Shown here: positions 1 through 9,104 of the stretch, one piece after another
Position numbering within the stretch: the first letter of the stretch is position 1
How the letters are laid out: every line of letters begins with the position of its first letter
DNA from: Planctomycetaceae bacterium
Lineage (GTDB): Bacteria > Planctomycetota > Planctomycetia > Pirellulales > Pirellulaceae
NCBI GenBank assembly: GCA_024642205.1
Contig: JAHEBQ010000013.1
Coordinates: 1-64,000, forward strand
DNA: 64,000 nt
Direction of reading: 5' to 3'
The notes under the pieces: generated by a model
Told to the model about the DNA's origin: nothing
The model's database searches: none
Seen by the model: only the letters and a program-made list of their open reading frames with translations
Translations under genes and position numbers: made by a program

Positions 1-141
1 TGGCCCGTGCCTTTGTGGCATTTCATCTCGCTAACCGATGCGCAGGCAGGCAAGGTGCTGGATACCCTTGAACCCGATCCCCACGCCAACAATACCGTTG
101 ACGCCCCAACCGGTCTTTCACACAAGCCAGCTGTCAAATGA
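1..141 (+). CDS. 3' end of an unidentified protein (partial)
   Basis: An open frame in phase with base 1 runs for 46 codons to a TGA at 139-141. The tail contains HFISLTDAQAGKVLDTLEPD, which has ordinary protein composition but belongs to no family I recognise. The start lies outside the window. It converges on the minus-strand gene that ends at 186, which fits a true gene end here. Moderate to low confidence because only the tail is visible. Confidence 0.5.
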   Translation, partial: WPVPLWHFISLTDAQAGKVLDTLEPDPHANNTVDAPTGLSHKPAVK

Positions 142-185
142 CAAGCAAGCCGCAACAAAAATCCGGGCTGCCACTTCCGCCTGAT

Positions 186-899
186 TCAAGTACTCCGACG
201 TTCCGGACGACGACCGATCAACAACATTGCGAAGAAAACGGTTGTGATCCACATCAATGAGGCTGGCTCGGGAACAACTACCAGCTGCATATTGCTGAAA
301 ATCTGGGCGTGTAGACGAACGTCATCGTCGATGCTCGTATGCGTAATCGTCGGATCGTTGAAGAACACTTCGGTGTTGATGTTTGTCGCTCCCTGGACGA
401 AGGTTTCACCCTGCGGTTCAAAGAGCCCGGTACTGATCTGGTAGTAATTGTATCCGGCATGCACGTTGGCTGGTAACACGTTTCCGGGAGGCGATCCTAA
501 AGGGTTGTCGACCGACTCGATTTGAAATGTCAGGTCAACACTGATATTTTCCGGGGCCAAAAAAATTCCGGCGAGTTGAATTGCAGAACTCGCTCCGAAG
601 CTGTGACCAATGAGAAACAGTTTTTCGATATTGTCGAAACTGTTGATGAACTCCATCGCCTCCTCTCGCTGAGTGTATTCAAAGGCCTGACCAGAATAGG
701 TGACAGCAGGGAGGTTCGACGCAAAGCGATCTTTCAACGAGAGATTCAAGGCTTCCATTCCACTCCCTGCCACCGGTGAAAGAAAACCTGTGAACAGGAC
801 TGTCACAATATCCGCTCGTGCGGGATTTGCAGAGGCGGGAAAAATCGCTAATCCGCACAAGCACAAAAACTTCAGGAATTTTTTCGGCATGCTCATCAT
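186..899 (-). CDS. PEP-CTERM protein with lipase-like fold
   Basis: A 237-residue exported protein. The N-terminus carries a signal peptide (KKFLKFLCLCGLAIFPASA, cleavage near residue 28). Around residues 96-106 there is a GHSFGAS motif (G-x-S-x-G nucleophile elbow), preceded by LFLIG, as in alpha/beta hydrolases. The C-terminus is a PEP-CTERM sorting signal: VPEPASL, a hydrophobic segment, then arginines (RRPERR). Such signals are read by an exosortase, which removes the tail and leads to surface or matrix export. Three in-frame ATGs lie at 899, 896 and 890 and no clear ribosome binding site separates them. The catalytic Asp and His were not assigned, so hydrolase activity is inferred from the elbow alone. 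Confidence 0.85.
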   Translation of the reverse strand: MMSMPKKFLKFLCLCGLAIFPASANPARADIVTVLFTGFLSPVAGSGMEALNLSLKDRFASNLPAVTYSGQAFEYTQREEAMEFINSFDNIEKLFLIGHSFGASSAIQLAGIFLAPENISVDLTFQIESVDNPLGSPPGNVLPANVHAGYNYYQISTGLFEPQGETFVQGATNINTEVFFNDPTITHTSIDDDVRLHAQIFSNMQLVVVPEPASLMWITTVFFAMLLIGRRPERRST

Positions 900-1122
900 T
901 CACGGAGGTGCAATCGTCGTTGTCAGGCTCAAAGCAAATCAAGCGTCCGGATCCCGGATGTGTGTGCAAGTATAAGTGAACCAGAACTCTCCATCATTGT
1001 CAATTATTCCTTGAAAAAACGCGTCAGGTTTTGTCGCGAAGCTTTCGGAGTCAACGAACGGCCCGCGACGGATATTCCCACTTTTGACAAAGTTGGGCGA
1101 CGGCCCTGATTCTGGCAGGCAC
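900..1122. other. Non-coding stretch upstream of PEP-CTERM gene
   Basis: No convincing gene. It holds the upstream region of the minus-strand PEP-CTERM gene and leads into the repeat array that starts at 1123. Short open frames here lack family-like composition. Confidence 0.5.
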
Positions 1123-1575
1123 GTTGGGGACACAGGCACGTTGGGGAACACGTTGGGGACAGGCATTAATTGAAGGGCAGGGACGTTGGGGACAGGCATT
1201 AATCGTGGTTACGGACAAGAATTGGGGACAGGCACCAAATGGTCGTCGGGCTCATGATGGGAACTGGGGACCAGCGTCCTTCGCAGACCAGGGAACGGCT
1301 GGAACCAACGGATGGAGGGATGCGCGATGAATCACCGCATCGACCTTTTTTCAAGTTCATCAAGATCTGTAACATTGTTCCCGATCCGGCAATCAACGGT
1401 TCGTGGTGCGTTATTGCATGTCCCTTGGATTCCCTCGGTTGTTCATATGCCGTGACCTTGATGCCTGTCCCCTTATGTGTCATCGCGTTGATGCCTGTCC
1501 CCTTACTCTGATGCCTGTCCCCTTACTCTGATGCCTGTCCCCTTACTCTTGTGGATGCCTGTCCCCTTACTCTTC
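1123..1575. repeat. REP-like array of GGGGACAGGCA / TGCCTGTCCCC units
   Basis: The left cluster carries GTTGGGGACAGGCA-type units on the plus strand at about 1123-1140 (imperfect), 1152-1170, 1185-1203 and 1222-1236. The right cluster carries the reverse complement ATGCCTGTCCCCTTA at about 1460, 1490, 1510, 1530 and 1555; three of these form a 20-bp tandem with CTCTG between. The two clusters face each other across about 225 bp (1237-1460) with no recognisable gene. GGGGACAGGCA-type units are known at the borders of REP-associated tyrosine transposase and IS200-like genes. Here any such gene is absent or decayed beyond recognition. Confidence 0.8.
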
Positions 1576-1789
1576 CCCTGACGATTTGCCTCTGAGTTCT
1601 GATGAAGTTCCTGACAAAGCTGACCTTGGGTCACCCTTCTGAAACGTCACGACCAGTTCAACGGCTCCAAGCGAAGTGCGGTCCAGATTCGCAAAAAATG
1701 CTGGAACCGCTACTGTCGTCGGTTAGAATTCAGACGCGGAAGTCGATCATGCGACGACAATATCGCCATTTGGTTACGAGCCACAGTAA

Positions 1790-2806
1790 ATGACGGATGT
1801 TCGACCGAACGACATGCTCCAGCGATCGGCCTCCGAGTCGCCGAGCGTTTTCTGGTATCGAGTTGTCAGCGCGGCCGGCGTTGCGATCGTGCTTTTGCTT
1901 GCATTGATTCAGAGTTTTGGCGCGCAACCCTTGCAGTATCGAAGCTTGTATTGGCTGATCGCAGCCGTCATCCTGGTGCCGATTACGATCCGATTTGTTT
2001 TTCGGGACTCATGGAGGGCCCTGATTCAAACCCCGGATTTGCTAATTCCGTTCGGCATTGCCTGGTTTGCATCAAAGGCGTTGACATGGTTGGCTTTACT
2101 GCCGTATGTGGGCCGTTTTTTCCTGATCGGCTGGCAGGGCAATGTCGTCGGCGTACCGCTCACCGTTTCGAGCCAGGTGATTTTTAACGGGATTGTCTGG
2201 TCAGCATTCGCAAGTTGGCAAATTGAGTTAATTTGGCAATATCTCCGTCACGATCGCATCATTGATATTTCACTATGGCCGCCCATTCGCAGAGGATTTT
2301 GGCGAGCGTTTTCGATTTTGATATTGGGACATGGTGTTTTGCTGTTAGCGATCATTCCAGCCTTGGCGGCAGGCATATTCGGATTTCTGATCCTTGGCAT
2401 CCTGTGGAACGTTTTAACCGTTGCGCTGATGCCTGTTGCGATTTCCGGATCCCCTACGTTGATTCAAGGAATTCGAGACGGCTTGTTCACAAGCTGGAAA
2501 ATGAAACAAAACTGGTGGATTCAACTTGGCACCCAGTTGATGATGCTAGGAATCATGACCTACGTTTGGGCGATTGATCAAGAAGGCGGACGTTATCTTT
2601 CGGAGTCATCATTTGCGGTATCGGCATTTTGGGTCGGCGCGTTTGAAAACGACTTTCGATGGCATTCAAAATACATGGCGATGATCCATGTAGCCCCACT
2701 TCCATGGGCGGTCGCCGTGTTGGAGATGTTGTTTATCCTGCTTGCCATTTCGATGAAGATTTACGTGATCAAGAGACTACCGGTTGATTCCGAAGTCGCC
2801 CAATAA
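1790..2806 (+). CDS. Multi-pass membrane protein, unknown function
   Basis: A 338-residue integral membrane protein with about six to seven hydrophobic helices: near residues 25-45, 52-70, 83-115, 124-140, 180-225, 245-262 and 303-325. No transporter motif, catalytic triad or ligand-binding signature stands out. The sequence is rich in Trp and Ile and has a basic loop around the RHDRIID stretch. The ATG at 1790 overlaps nothing and has no strong ribosome binding site; a second ATG eight codons in is possible. It stands alone on the plus strand and converges on the M61 peptidase gene. Coding is well supported by length and hydrophobic periodicity; function is unknown. Confidence 0.8.
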   Translation: MTDVRPNDMLQRSASESPSVFWYRVVSAAGVAIVLLLALIQSFGAQPLQYRSLYWLIAAVILVPITIRFVFRDSWRALIQTPDLLIPFGIAWFASKALTWLALLPYVGRFFLIGWQGNVVGVPLTVSSQVIFNGIVWSAFASWQIELIWQYLRHDRIIDISLWPPIRRGFWRAFSILILGHGVLLLAIIPALAAGIFGFLILGILWNVLTVALMPVAISGSPTLIQGIRDGLFTSWKMKQNWWIQLGTQLMMLGIMTYVWAIDQEGGRYLSESSFAVSAFWVGAFENDFRWHSKYMAMIHVAPLPWAVAVLEMLFILLAISMKIYVIKRLPVDSEVAQ

Positions 2807-2975
2807 AAGCAAATCGAACGTCGCAAAACAGGCAGCACCAAATCGAACCACAGCGATCGATTCCGCAGTGCACTTCTTCCCGCCGGCAGCACGGGGGTCT
2901 TCGACCGGGACCGCAAACGAATGGGGCAGTCCTTTCACCAAACTGTGAATACTCTCACCCATCCCCGACAGCGAG

Positions 2976-4520
2976 TCATCGACCCGTAATCAGCGATTGG
3001 AATCTCTCTTTTTGCGATATGCCCGCACCAGAGTCCACCTGCAACTGCCAGGAAGATTTATCATTCTCGTTTGCGTCAGAGAACTTGAGCCCATACCAGG
3101 CAAGCGCCTGATCATATTCAAGTTCATCGGTCGAATAAATTGCGGATTGAAACCATTCCTGCAATGAAGCATCCGCGATTTCTTCGGCGCATTCCTGAAA
3201 CTCCTTCGCCGTGAATCCTCGTTTTCCGGAGTATTTGCTGTACGCCAGCCGGATTACATCGTCCAGATTTTTACGTCCCCGGGTTAATTCCCGAATTTTC
3301 GCATCCAGCAGAAAACCGGCAACCGGTCCCTTGGTGTAATAACTGATTGATTTATTTCGATCAACGCCCACCCCCGACATCCCTTTCGAGTCCCAGACCG
3401 TCAACGAAGCCTCGGCAAGCGACTGCTCCAAACGACCGGGTGCATTTTGCAAATCTCGGATGTGTTTTGAGATTGATGACAAGTAGCCATCGGCATCACT
3501 CAAACCGGCTCGCGCTACCAAGAGGTCCGCATAGTAATTGGTCAGTCCTTCAGCGATCCATAGTCCGTCGGTACGCGGACCGATCTCGTAATCGAATGGT
3601 CCCAGTTGGATGGGACGTAATCGCTTTACATTGAATGCGTGAAAATACTCATGACAAATGAATTGCAGCCAACCGCGGTTTACCGATTGGCTCGCCGTTA
3701 ACAGGGTGCTGTCCTTGTGTTCCAACCCACCTCCGCCACGCCGAAATACGTTGAGAAAATAATAATTTCGGAATGGCAATTCGCCCCAGAATCGATGATG
3801 TTCCTCAACAATCTTCTTGACTTTTTCGACGGCGTCAGCGGCGTCCCAATTTCCGAAATCTCCGACGTCGACCCAGTAATGCCTACAGCCGTTCACCTCG
3901 AATTCGACAATGGAAAGTTGCCCGGCGACAATCGGCGAATCGACAAGCTCGTCGTAATCAGACGCCCTGTAATGATGACTCCCTCCCAACCGAGGTAACG
4001 CCGTAGCGGACTTTGACCATCCATCTGGCAATTCCAGGTCCACCTCGTAGGGTCGAACCTGTTGTTCGATCCGTTTCACAAACGTTGGACATCCGTTTAA
4101 CGCCGCATACGAGTCGGTGACTTCATTCAGAGTTACAAATCCGCGACGACATTCAAGCTGGTAAGTGACCACGACAGCCGGCGCTTCGCCAGTGGTGATC
4201 TTCCACCGATTATTACGTGTACGTTCGACCTCCAGAGGTTCACCCGACACTGTTTTCGCTTCAAACCTGCTCAATTGTTCAGCGTAGTTTTGGATACTGT
4301 AAAATCCGGGGCTCCATACAGGCATCATCAAAACGATCGACTTCTGGCCCTCGGTTGGTACCGTCGCTTTGACCTCGACGGCCCGTTCCTGCGGCAGGAT
4401 CTTGAGACGGAAACTGATTGGTGCGAGCGACTGCGCATCACTCGCGGTTGCAAACCACGGTGCAGCCAACATCACAAACAGGAAAGACATTACAAGGTCT
4501 TGGGAGCGTCGTTTCACCAT
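2976..4520 (-). CDS. Secreted M61-family (glycyl aminopeptidase-like) metallopeptidase, no PDZ domain
   Basis: A 514-residue protein with a signal peptide (about residues 1-29, MSFLFVMLAAPWFATASDA). The zinc site is HEYFH at residues 290-294, followed by FNVKRLRP and GLWIAEGLTNYY, where E324 is the likely third ligand. The upstream GGGLEHKDS motif is also typical of family M61. Members usually continue after the ALAW.GL segment into a C-terminal PDZ domain. Here the chain stops about 35 residues after ALAWYGLKF, so the PDZ domain is missing. Peptidase activity remains plausible. It lies 155 bp downstream of the reductase gene on the same strand and could be read with it. Confidence 0.88.
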   Translation of the reverse strand: MVKRRSQDLVMSFLFVMLAAPWFATASDAQSLAPISFRLKILPQERAVEVKATVPTEGQKSIVLMMPVWSPGFYSIQNYAEQLSRFEAKTVSGEPLEVERTRNNRWKITTGEAPAVVVTYQLECRRGFVTLNEVTDSYAALNGCPTFVKRIEQQVRPYEVDLELPDGWSKSATALPRLGGSHHYRASDYDELVDSPIVAGQLSIVEFEVNGCRHYWVDVGDFGNWDAADAVEKVKKIVEEHHRFWGELPFRNYYFLNVFRRGGGGLEHKDSTLLTASQSVNRGWLQFICHEYFHAFNVKRLRPIQLGPFDYEIGPRTDGLWIAEGLTNYYADLLVARAGLSDADGYLSSISKHIRDLQNAPGRLEQSLAEASLTVWDSKGMSGVGVDRNKSISYYTKGPVAGFLLDAKIRELTRGRKNLDDVIRLAYSKYSGKRGFTAKEFQECAEEIADASLQEWFQSAIYSTDELEYDQALAWYGLKFSDANENDKSSWQLQVDSGAGISQKERFQSLITGR

Positions 4521-4675
4521 CAGTTTTTTCCCTATGTTGTGATGGAAGTTTCATTCAACTCCAAGCATATCCGAATCTGCCAGCGACGGCGACGGATCCG
4601 AATCGACAATGCTCATTGAATTCTGCAACGTGAAACCGGTGGGAAGCGCAATGTCGTCGACCGTTGACAGTTCAT

Positions 4676-5938
4676 CTAGTGTCGACCCTTTGTTTTCCCG
4701 GTCGATTCTAAATGCGCTGGTGTCAAGCGAGCCTGCTCTCTGTCAAACCGGCAATCGACGCATTCCCTTGTCGACTCCTGGAACGGGATCAACGCAGCTT
4801 GCTGGCGATGGAGGAACCAGTTGTCTACGACGACGCTTTGGGCAAACCAACGGGTTACCATCAGCCTGGCAGCAATCGTTTCCAGCCAGGAGACTGGCAG
4901 CCAGTTGACAGTTTGATACGGTTTGGGTGGACCCAGACGATCCAACAGGCGGGTACGATAGGCCGAAAGGGAATCGTGGCCATAATCCCCGTTTGCGTTC
5001 GCGATCACATCCGCAGCGATCATGGCGGATTCGACTGCCGGTCGGATCCCTTCACCACTTTGGGCATAGGCCAACCCAGCCGCATCACCAATCAACAATA
5101 CGCCTTCATCAAAAAGTGGGGGAATGGTCTCGGCATACAACTGGTAAGCGTGTCCGAGAAAATGGGGTGGAAGCGAATCGACCCGTTTGCGTTGCGATGT
5201 CACGAAATCACAAAACTCCTGAACATGGGACGACAGGTCCGTCTTGTCGATGCGACCCAGACCAATGTTCAAAAAATTACCTTTGCGAAAACACCATCCG
5301 TATCCTTTCAGATCGCGACAAAAGTAGAGTTCCGGTTTTTCCGGGTCGATGTGATTGCGGCATCGCTGTCGACTCGACATTTCGAACTCTACTTCCTTGG
5401 CATACACGACCAACGGGGGCGGCAAATCGAGTTCTGCGTCAGATTTCGCGGCCGAACCACGCAAATCCCTGTTGCCGCGAACGTATCGCGAGATCGGACA
5501 AAAATGACCTCCGGCTCCAATCACAACCGGCGCGATGAAGCTCTCGTTGATAACCCATTGGCCATTGGCACGTTCGATTTTCCTGACCGGAGAGTGATTA
5601 CAGAGAACTCCACTTTGCTTTAACAAATACTCATCGAATTCGATTCGCCGGATTCCGAAACTGACGGCTTCATGATAATCTGTATCGACCATCGGACCGC
5701 CAATCATGCCGGTACGAAACCCGGTAATGGGCTGCCAAGTATTGCTGCGCCGATAATCTGAGACGTCCATTCCCAACGCTTCAATGACCTGTGGCGTCAC
5801 CCAGCCAGCACAGGGTTTCACGCGCGGGAACACCTGCTTGTCCAACAGCTGGACCGTAAACCCCGATTTCTTCAGGCTTGCTGCACACGTTGATCCTGCC
5901 GGCCCGGCGCCCACGATGATGACATCCGAAGTTTTCAT
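4676..5938 (-). CDS. FAD-dependent oxidoreductase, geranylgeranyl-reductase-like
   Basis: A 420-residue flavoprotein. The N-terminus is a Rossmann dinucleotide site, VIIVGAGPAGST (G10, G12, G15), followed by VFPRVKPCAGWVTP, a PCAG motif characteristic of geranylgeranyl-reductase-like enzymes. Further on, LLIGDAAGLA with SGEGI downstream forms the second FAD contact seen in the same superfamily. The family reduces isoprenoid or other lipid double bonds using a reduced nicotinamide. I chose the ATG at 5938 because it overlaps the stop of the upstream cyclopropane-synthase-like gene as ATGA, indicating translational coupling; an ATG four codons earlier is also in frame. The pairing suggests joint action on membrane lipid acyl chains, which is inference. 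Confidence 0.88.
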   Translation of the reverse strand: MKTSDVIIVGAGPAGSTCAASLKKSGFTVQLLDKQVFPRVKPCAGWVTPQVIEALGMDVSDYRRSNTWQPITGFRTGMIGGPMVDTDYHEAVSFGIRRIEFDEYLLKQSGVLCNHSPVRKIERANGQWVINESFIAPVVIGAGGHFCPISRYVRGNRDLRGSAAKSDAELDLPPPLVVYAKEVEFEMSSRQRCRNHIDPEKPELYFCRDLKGYGWCFRKGNFLNIGLGRIDKTDLSSHVQEFCDFVTSQRKRVDSLPPHFLGHAYQLYAETIPPLFDEGVLLIGDAAGLAYAQSGEGIRPAVESAMIAADVIANANGDYGHDSLSAYRTRLLDRLGPPKPYQTVNWLPVSWLETIAARLMVTRWFAQSVVVDNWFLHRQQAALIPFQESTRECVDCRFDREQARLTPAHLESTGKTKGRH

Positions 5939-7332
5939 GACTCGCCCCAACTGTTGTACGGGCCATTCGCGGTGGCTGAATGATGATGATTGACTGTGTT
6001 CGAAGCCTGTTGACCGGTTGCGTCATAGAGATAATGGCGAGTTCGCATTACGTTATTGGAAACAGCATGCGAAAATACGACCTGGAATAACTGCAAATAG
6101 CCACTTTCAAATGCGGCTATCGAACCAGCCAGGTACATTCGCCACATGCGAACAAATTTTTCGTCAAACCGGTCACGAATCTGGTCCACGCAGCCTTCGA
6201 ACCGTGCAAGCCAATGGCGCAATGTTTGGGAATAGTGCAGACGGAGGTTTTCAACATCCAGCACCGAAAGCCCATTGGGTTCAAAGATCTGCATCATCTC
6301 GGCCAGCGAAGGAGGGTAGGCGCCCGGAAATATCCTCGCCTCCATCCAGGCATTGAAGGGTGCTGGCGAATTTTGCCCGATCGTGTGAATCAATCCGATT
6401 CCATCGGGTTTAAGACTGTGGCAAATCGTCTCGCCCAGTTGCCGATAGTTCTTGATGCCAACGTGTTCCAACATTCCAACAGAAGCGAATGCGTCAAACT
6501 TCCCATTGATGTTTCGCCAATCGTCCTGCAGAAACTCGATTTTGGCTTCCAGCCCCTCCTGCCGGGCGCGATCCCGGGCCCAGTCAATTTGGGCGCCGGA
6601 AATATTATAAGCCTTTACATTGACTCCATATTGTTTCGCCATGTGGATCGCTAACGCGCCCCAGCCACAGCCAGCTTCGACCACAGTCATCCCGCGTCGC
6701 AATCGCAACTTGCGACAGACGTAATCCATCTTGGCGATTTGAGCTGCCTCAAGTGAATCGCCAGAATGTTCGAAGTACGCGCAGGTATAAAGCATATTTT
6801 CATCCAGCCACAGCCGGTAGAAATCGTTTCCAATGTCATAGTGGTGAAAAACATTGTCCTTTGAACCGCGCAAACTGTTCTTGTGCGGTCGTCGCCATCG
6901 GTCAAGCAGTCGTTGCCCGGATGTCCGCACGTTACCACGACGGTTCATTGCAGCAAATATCTCCGTCAGGCACTCAAGCATGTCACCCTGAATTTCAAGA
7001 CGCCCGTTGGCGTAGGCTTCCCCGAACTGAAAAAGGGGATTCAGGACGATGGATCCGAGCGTCCGATAATCACGGATCCGGATCGTGCCGACTGGCTTAA
7101 CCGAAAACGGAGTGATTTCCCGGTCGCCGGGCAACACAAAACGGATCGGTGGATCTCCGTAGATCGCCAGCAATCGTCTCAGCAAGACGGAAACGAAACG
7201 ATGTGACTGCCCGATCGACCTCGTCGTTTCCTGATCAATGACCAGTGGCTCACCGTGGCAATTCGAGAATCTCGGAGTTTTCAGCGGTCCCGCTTCCGTC
7301 TTTGGCGTTTTGTTATTCAACAAATGGTTCAT
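5935..7332 (-). CDS. Cyclopropane-fatty-acyl-phospholipid synthase-family methyltransferase
   Basis: A 465-residue SAM-dependent enzyme. The CFA signature YDIGNDFYRLWLD lies at about residues 165-177 and YTCAYF at 182-187. The SAM site is VEAGCGWG (218-225), followed by AYNISGAQIDWA and the SVGMLEHVG segment of the active site. The C-terminal part (MYLAGSIAAFE, LQLFQVVF) also matches the family. It transfers a one-carbon unit from SAM to a double bond in a phospholipid acyl chain. The ATG at 7332 is preferred over the upstream TTG because AGGAA precedes it by about seven bases. Its stop overlaps the reductase start by four bases. Confidence 0.92.
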   Translation of the reverse strand: MNHLLNNKTPKTEAGPLKTPRFSNCHGEPLVIDQETTRSIGQSHRFVSVLLRRLLAIYGDPPIRFVLPGDREITPFSVKPVGTIRIRDYRTLGSIVLNPLFQFGEAYANGRLEIQGDMLECLTEIFAAMNRRGNVRTSGQRLLDRWRRPHKNSLRGSKDNVFHHYDIGNDFYRLWLDENMLYTCAYFEHSGDSLEAAQIAKMDYVCRKLRLRRGMTVVEAGCGWGALAIHMAKQYGVNVKAYNISGAQIDWARDRARQEGLEAKIEFLQDDWRNINGKFDAFASVGMLEHVGIKNYRQLGETICHSLKPDGIGLIHTIGQNSPAPFNAWMEARIFPGAYPPSLAEMMQIFEPNGLSVLDVENLRLHYSQTLRHWLARFEGCVDQIRDRFDEKFVRMWRMYLAGSIAAFESGYLQLFQVVFSHAVSNNVMRTRHYLYDATGQQASNTVNHHHSATANGPYNSWGES

Positions 7333-7957
7333 TTGCAATTCCTGAGAGATGAAAACGAACTTCGGTGATTAATGAATCCTTCCTTTCACGTCTCCCATGC
7401 CATTTCTCGCATATCCTCGTGGACATAATTTGCGTGTCCCAAGTCGACCGGCAGTAAAACCGCTGGAACTGACGCGACTGCTGACACGATCTGTACTTTT
7501 TGCCCCGGCCACCTTTCAACTGGATTGACCGACTGCACCGGAACTTCAATACCAGTCATTCCAGGTTTCGTGGTGGCTAATCGAACTACTGCAAATACAA
7601 TGCCACCGTTTGAGCGGGCAGCGATCAAACCATCAATGCCTCAACTGTGCTATTTCGCACGACGATCGTGTCCGATAGCCAATGAGCCTTGGACGGATTC
7701 GGTTAGCAGGTTGATCAACCATTTTCCTGTTGCTTAAACGAACCAGCTTGCGGTGAGTCATTTCAAATACGGACGAGATTAGGTCAGCGTCTGATCCACC
7801 AGGGGCGCCCGTCAACACAAGGTTGAGAGTTCCTTCCCTATCATGTAGGTTTAGCCTTTCGGGTTCGACAATGGATTCGTGATTCCCGGGGGGCTTCGCT
7901 GGCCACGCGTCGTTCCCGATCTCCCGACCTTTCACATCTGTCTGTAGGATGAATTCC
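7333..7957. other. Gene-poor stretch, possibly a decayed minus-strand gene
   Basis: Two minus-strand open frames, about 7959 down to 7633 (from an MEFILQTDV start) and 7628 down to 7386, have fairly protein-like composition in successive frames. Together they could be a frameshifted remnant. I recognise no domain in either. The region also contains the upstream regions of the divergently transcribed synthase and dehydrogenase genes. Confidence 0.3.
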
Positions 7958-8974
7958 ATGCGAGCGATGGTCCTCAAACAGATCGTTTCACTGGCGAAAA
8001 CAAATACTCCACTGGAGCTGGTTGAACTTCCCATACCAGTCCCAGGTCCTGGCGAGCTTTTGGTCAAAGTATCGGTGTGTGGAGTTTGTCATACGGAACT
8101 GGATGAGATTGAAGGACGGATCGTTCCGCCCAAATTGCCAATCGTGCTCGGCCATGAAATCGCAGGCAGAGTTCACCAGCTCGGTGAGAAATCGTCACGT
8201 TTCCAATTGGGTGATCGCGTTGGAGTCGGCTGGGTTCATTCATCGACAGGGCAACCGGACGAAAACCTGAGTCCGGAATTCCGAGCGACAGGTCGAGACG
8301 TTAATGGCGGCTATGCCGAGTACATGACCGTTTCGGAGAACTATGCTTACCCGATTCCGGAAATTTTCTCGGACGTCGATGCGGCACCGCTGCTCTGCGC
8401 TGGTGGAATTGGTTATCGAGCACTCAGGTTGACAAGAATCCGGAACGGCGATCTCCTCGGTTTGACAGGTTTCGGTGCATCGGCGCACCTCGTGCTGCAA
8501 CTTGCCAAGCACCTGTTCCCTGAATCAAGGCTGTACGTTTTCGCGCGCGACCCCGATCAACAGCAATTCGCGCGGGAGTTAGGTGCGGAATGGGCAGGCG
8601 CGACAGATGCGACACCTCCAGAGAAGCTTCATGCGATCATTGACTCAACCCCTGCCTGGAAGCCTGTGGTCGAAGCCCTCCGCAATCTTCGGCCAGGAGG
8701 TCGACTGGTAATCAATGCAATCCGCAAGGAGGATACTGACAAAGCTCGTTTGCAGGACTTGACCTACCATGAGCACCTTTGGAGTGAAAAAGAAATCAAA
8801 TCCGTTGCGAATATTACCCACTTTGACCTGGCTGAATTCCTGCCAATCGCCGGCAAAATCCCACTCAAACCAGAAGTTAGAGTTTTGCCATTGGAGCAGG
8901 CCAATCAAGCGCTTACGGAGATTCGTCACGGCGGCGCTCGTGGTGCTCGAGTGCTTCGCGTCAGCGTCGATTGA
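7958..8974 (+). CDS. Zinc-type alcohol dehydrogenase lacking the structural-zinc lobe
   Basis: A 338-residue medium-chain dehydrogenase. The N-terminal MRAMVL, the catalytic-zinc CGVCHTELD, and GHEIAGRV with GDRVGVGW are typical of the GroES-like domain. The middle has GLTGFGASAHL, a nucleotide-binding G-x-G-x-x-(x) region. The loop that normally carries four cysteines after the GW motif is shortened here: GWVHSSTGQPDENL runs directly to ATGRDVNGGYAEY and contains no cysteine. The catalytic zinc ligands remain, so the enzyme may be active without the structural zinc. I chose the ATG at 7958 because TAGGA lies eight bases before it and the family starts with MRAMVL; another ATG lies at 7949. 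Confidence 0.9.
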   Translation: MRAMVLKQIVSLAKTNTPLELVELPIPVPGPGELLVKVSVCGVCHTELDEIEGRIVPPKLPIVLGHEIAGRVHQLGEKSSRFQLGDRVGVGWVHSSTGQPDENLSPEFRATGRDVNGGYAEYMTVSENYAYPIPEIFSDVDAAPLLCAGGIGYRALRLTRIRNGDLLGLTGFGASAHLVLQLAKHLFPESRLYVFARDPDQQQFARELGAEWAGATDATPPEKLHAIIDSTPAWKPVVEALRNLRPGGRLVINAIRKEDTDKARLQDLTYHEHLWSEKEIKSVANITHFDLAEFLPIAGKIPLKPEVRVLPLEQANQALTEIRHGGARGARVLRVSVD

Positions 8975-9104
8975 CACGGGAATCATGAGTTTCCAGATCA
9001 ATACCCGTCGGTTGGACGATTCTTGACGGTCCCTGCCGCAAGGCCTGTCGAGTTGACCGTTTACGAAATTCTCCAGACCCGTTGTCAACGCTTTTGCCTG
9101 AAAA

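Noticed and set aside
1490-1575. Possible CRISPR array from regularly spaced TGCCTGTCCCC repeats
   Set aside because: Repeats are 20 bp apart with no unique spacers of 25-40 bp; they are part of the REP-like array.
4712-5623. 303-codon plus-strand ORF
   Set aside because: Antisense to the FAD reductase gene; no protein-like motif.
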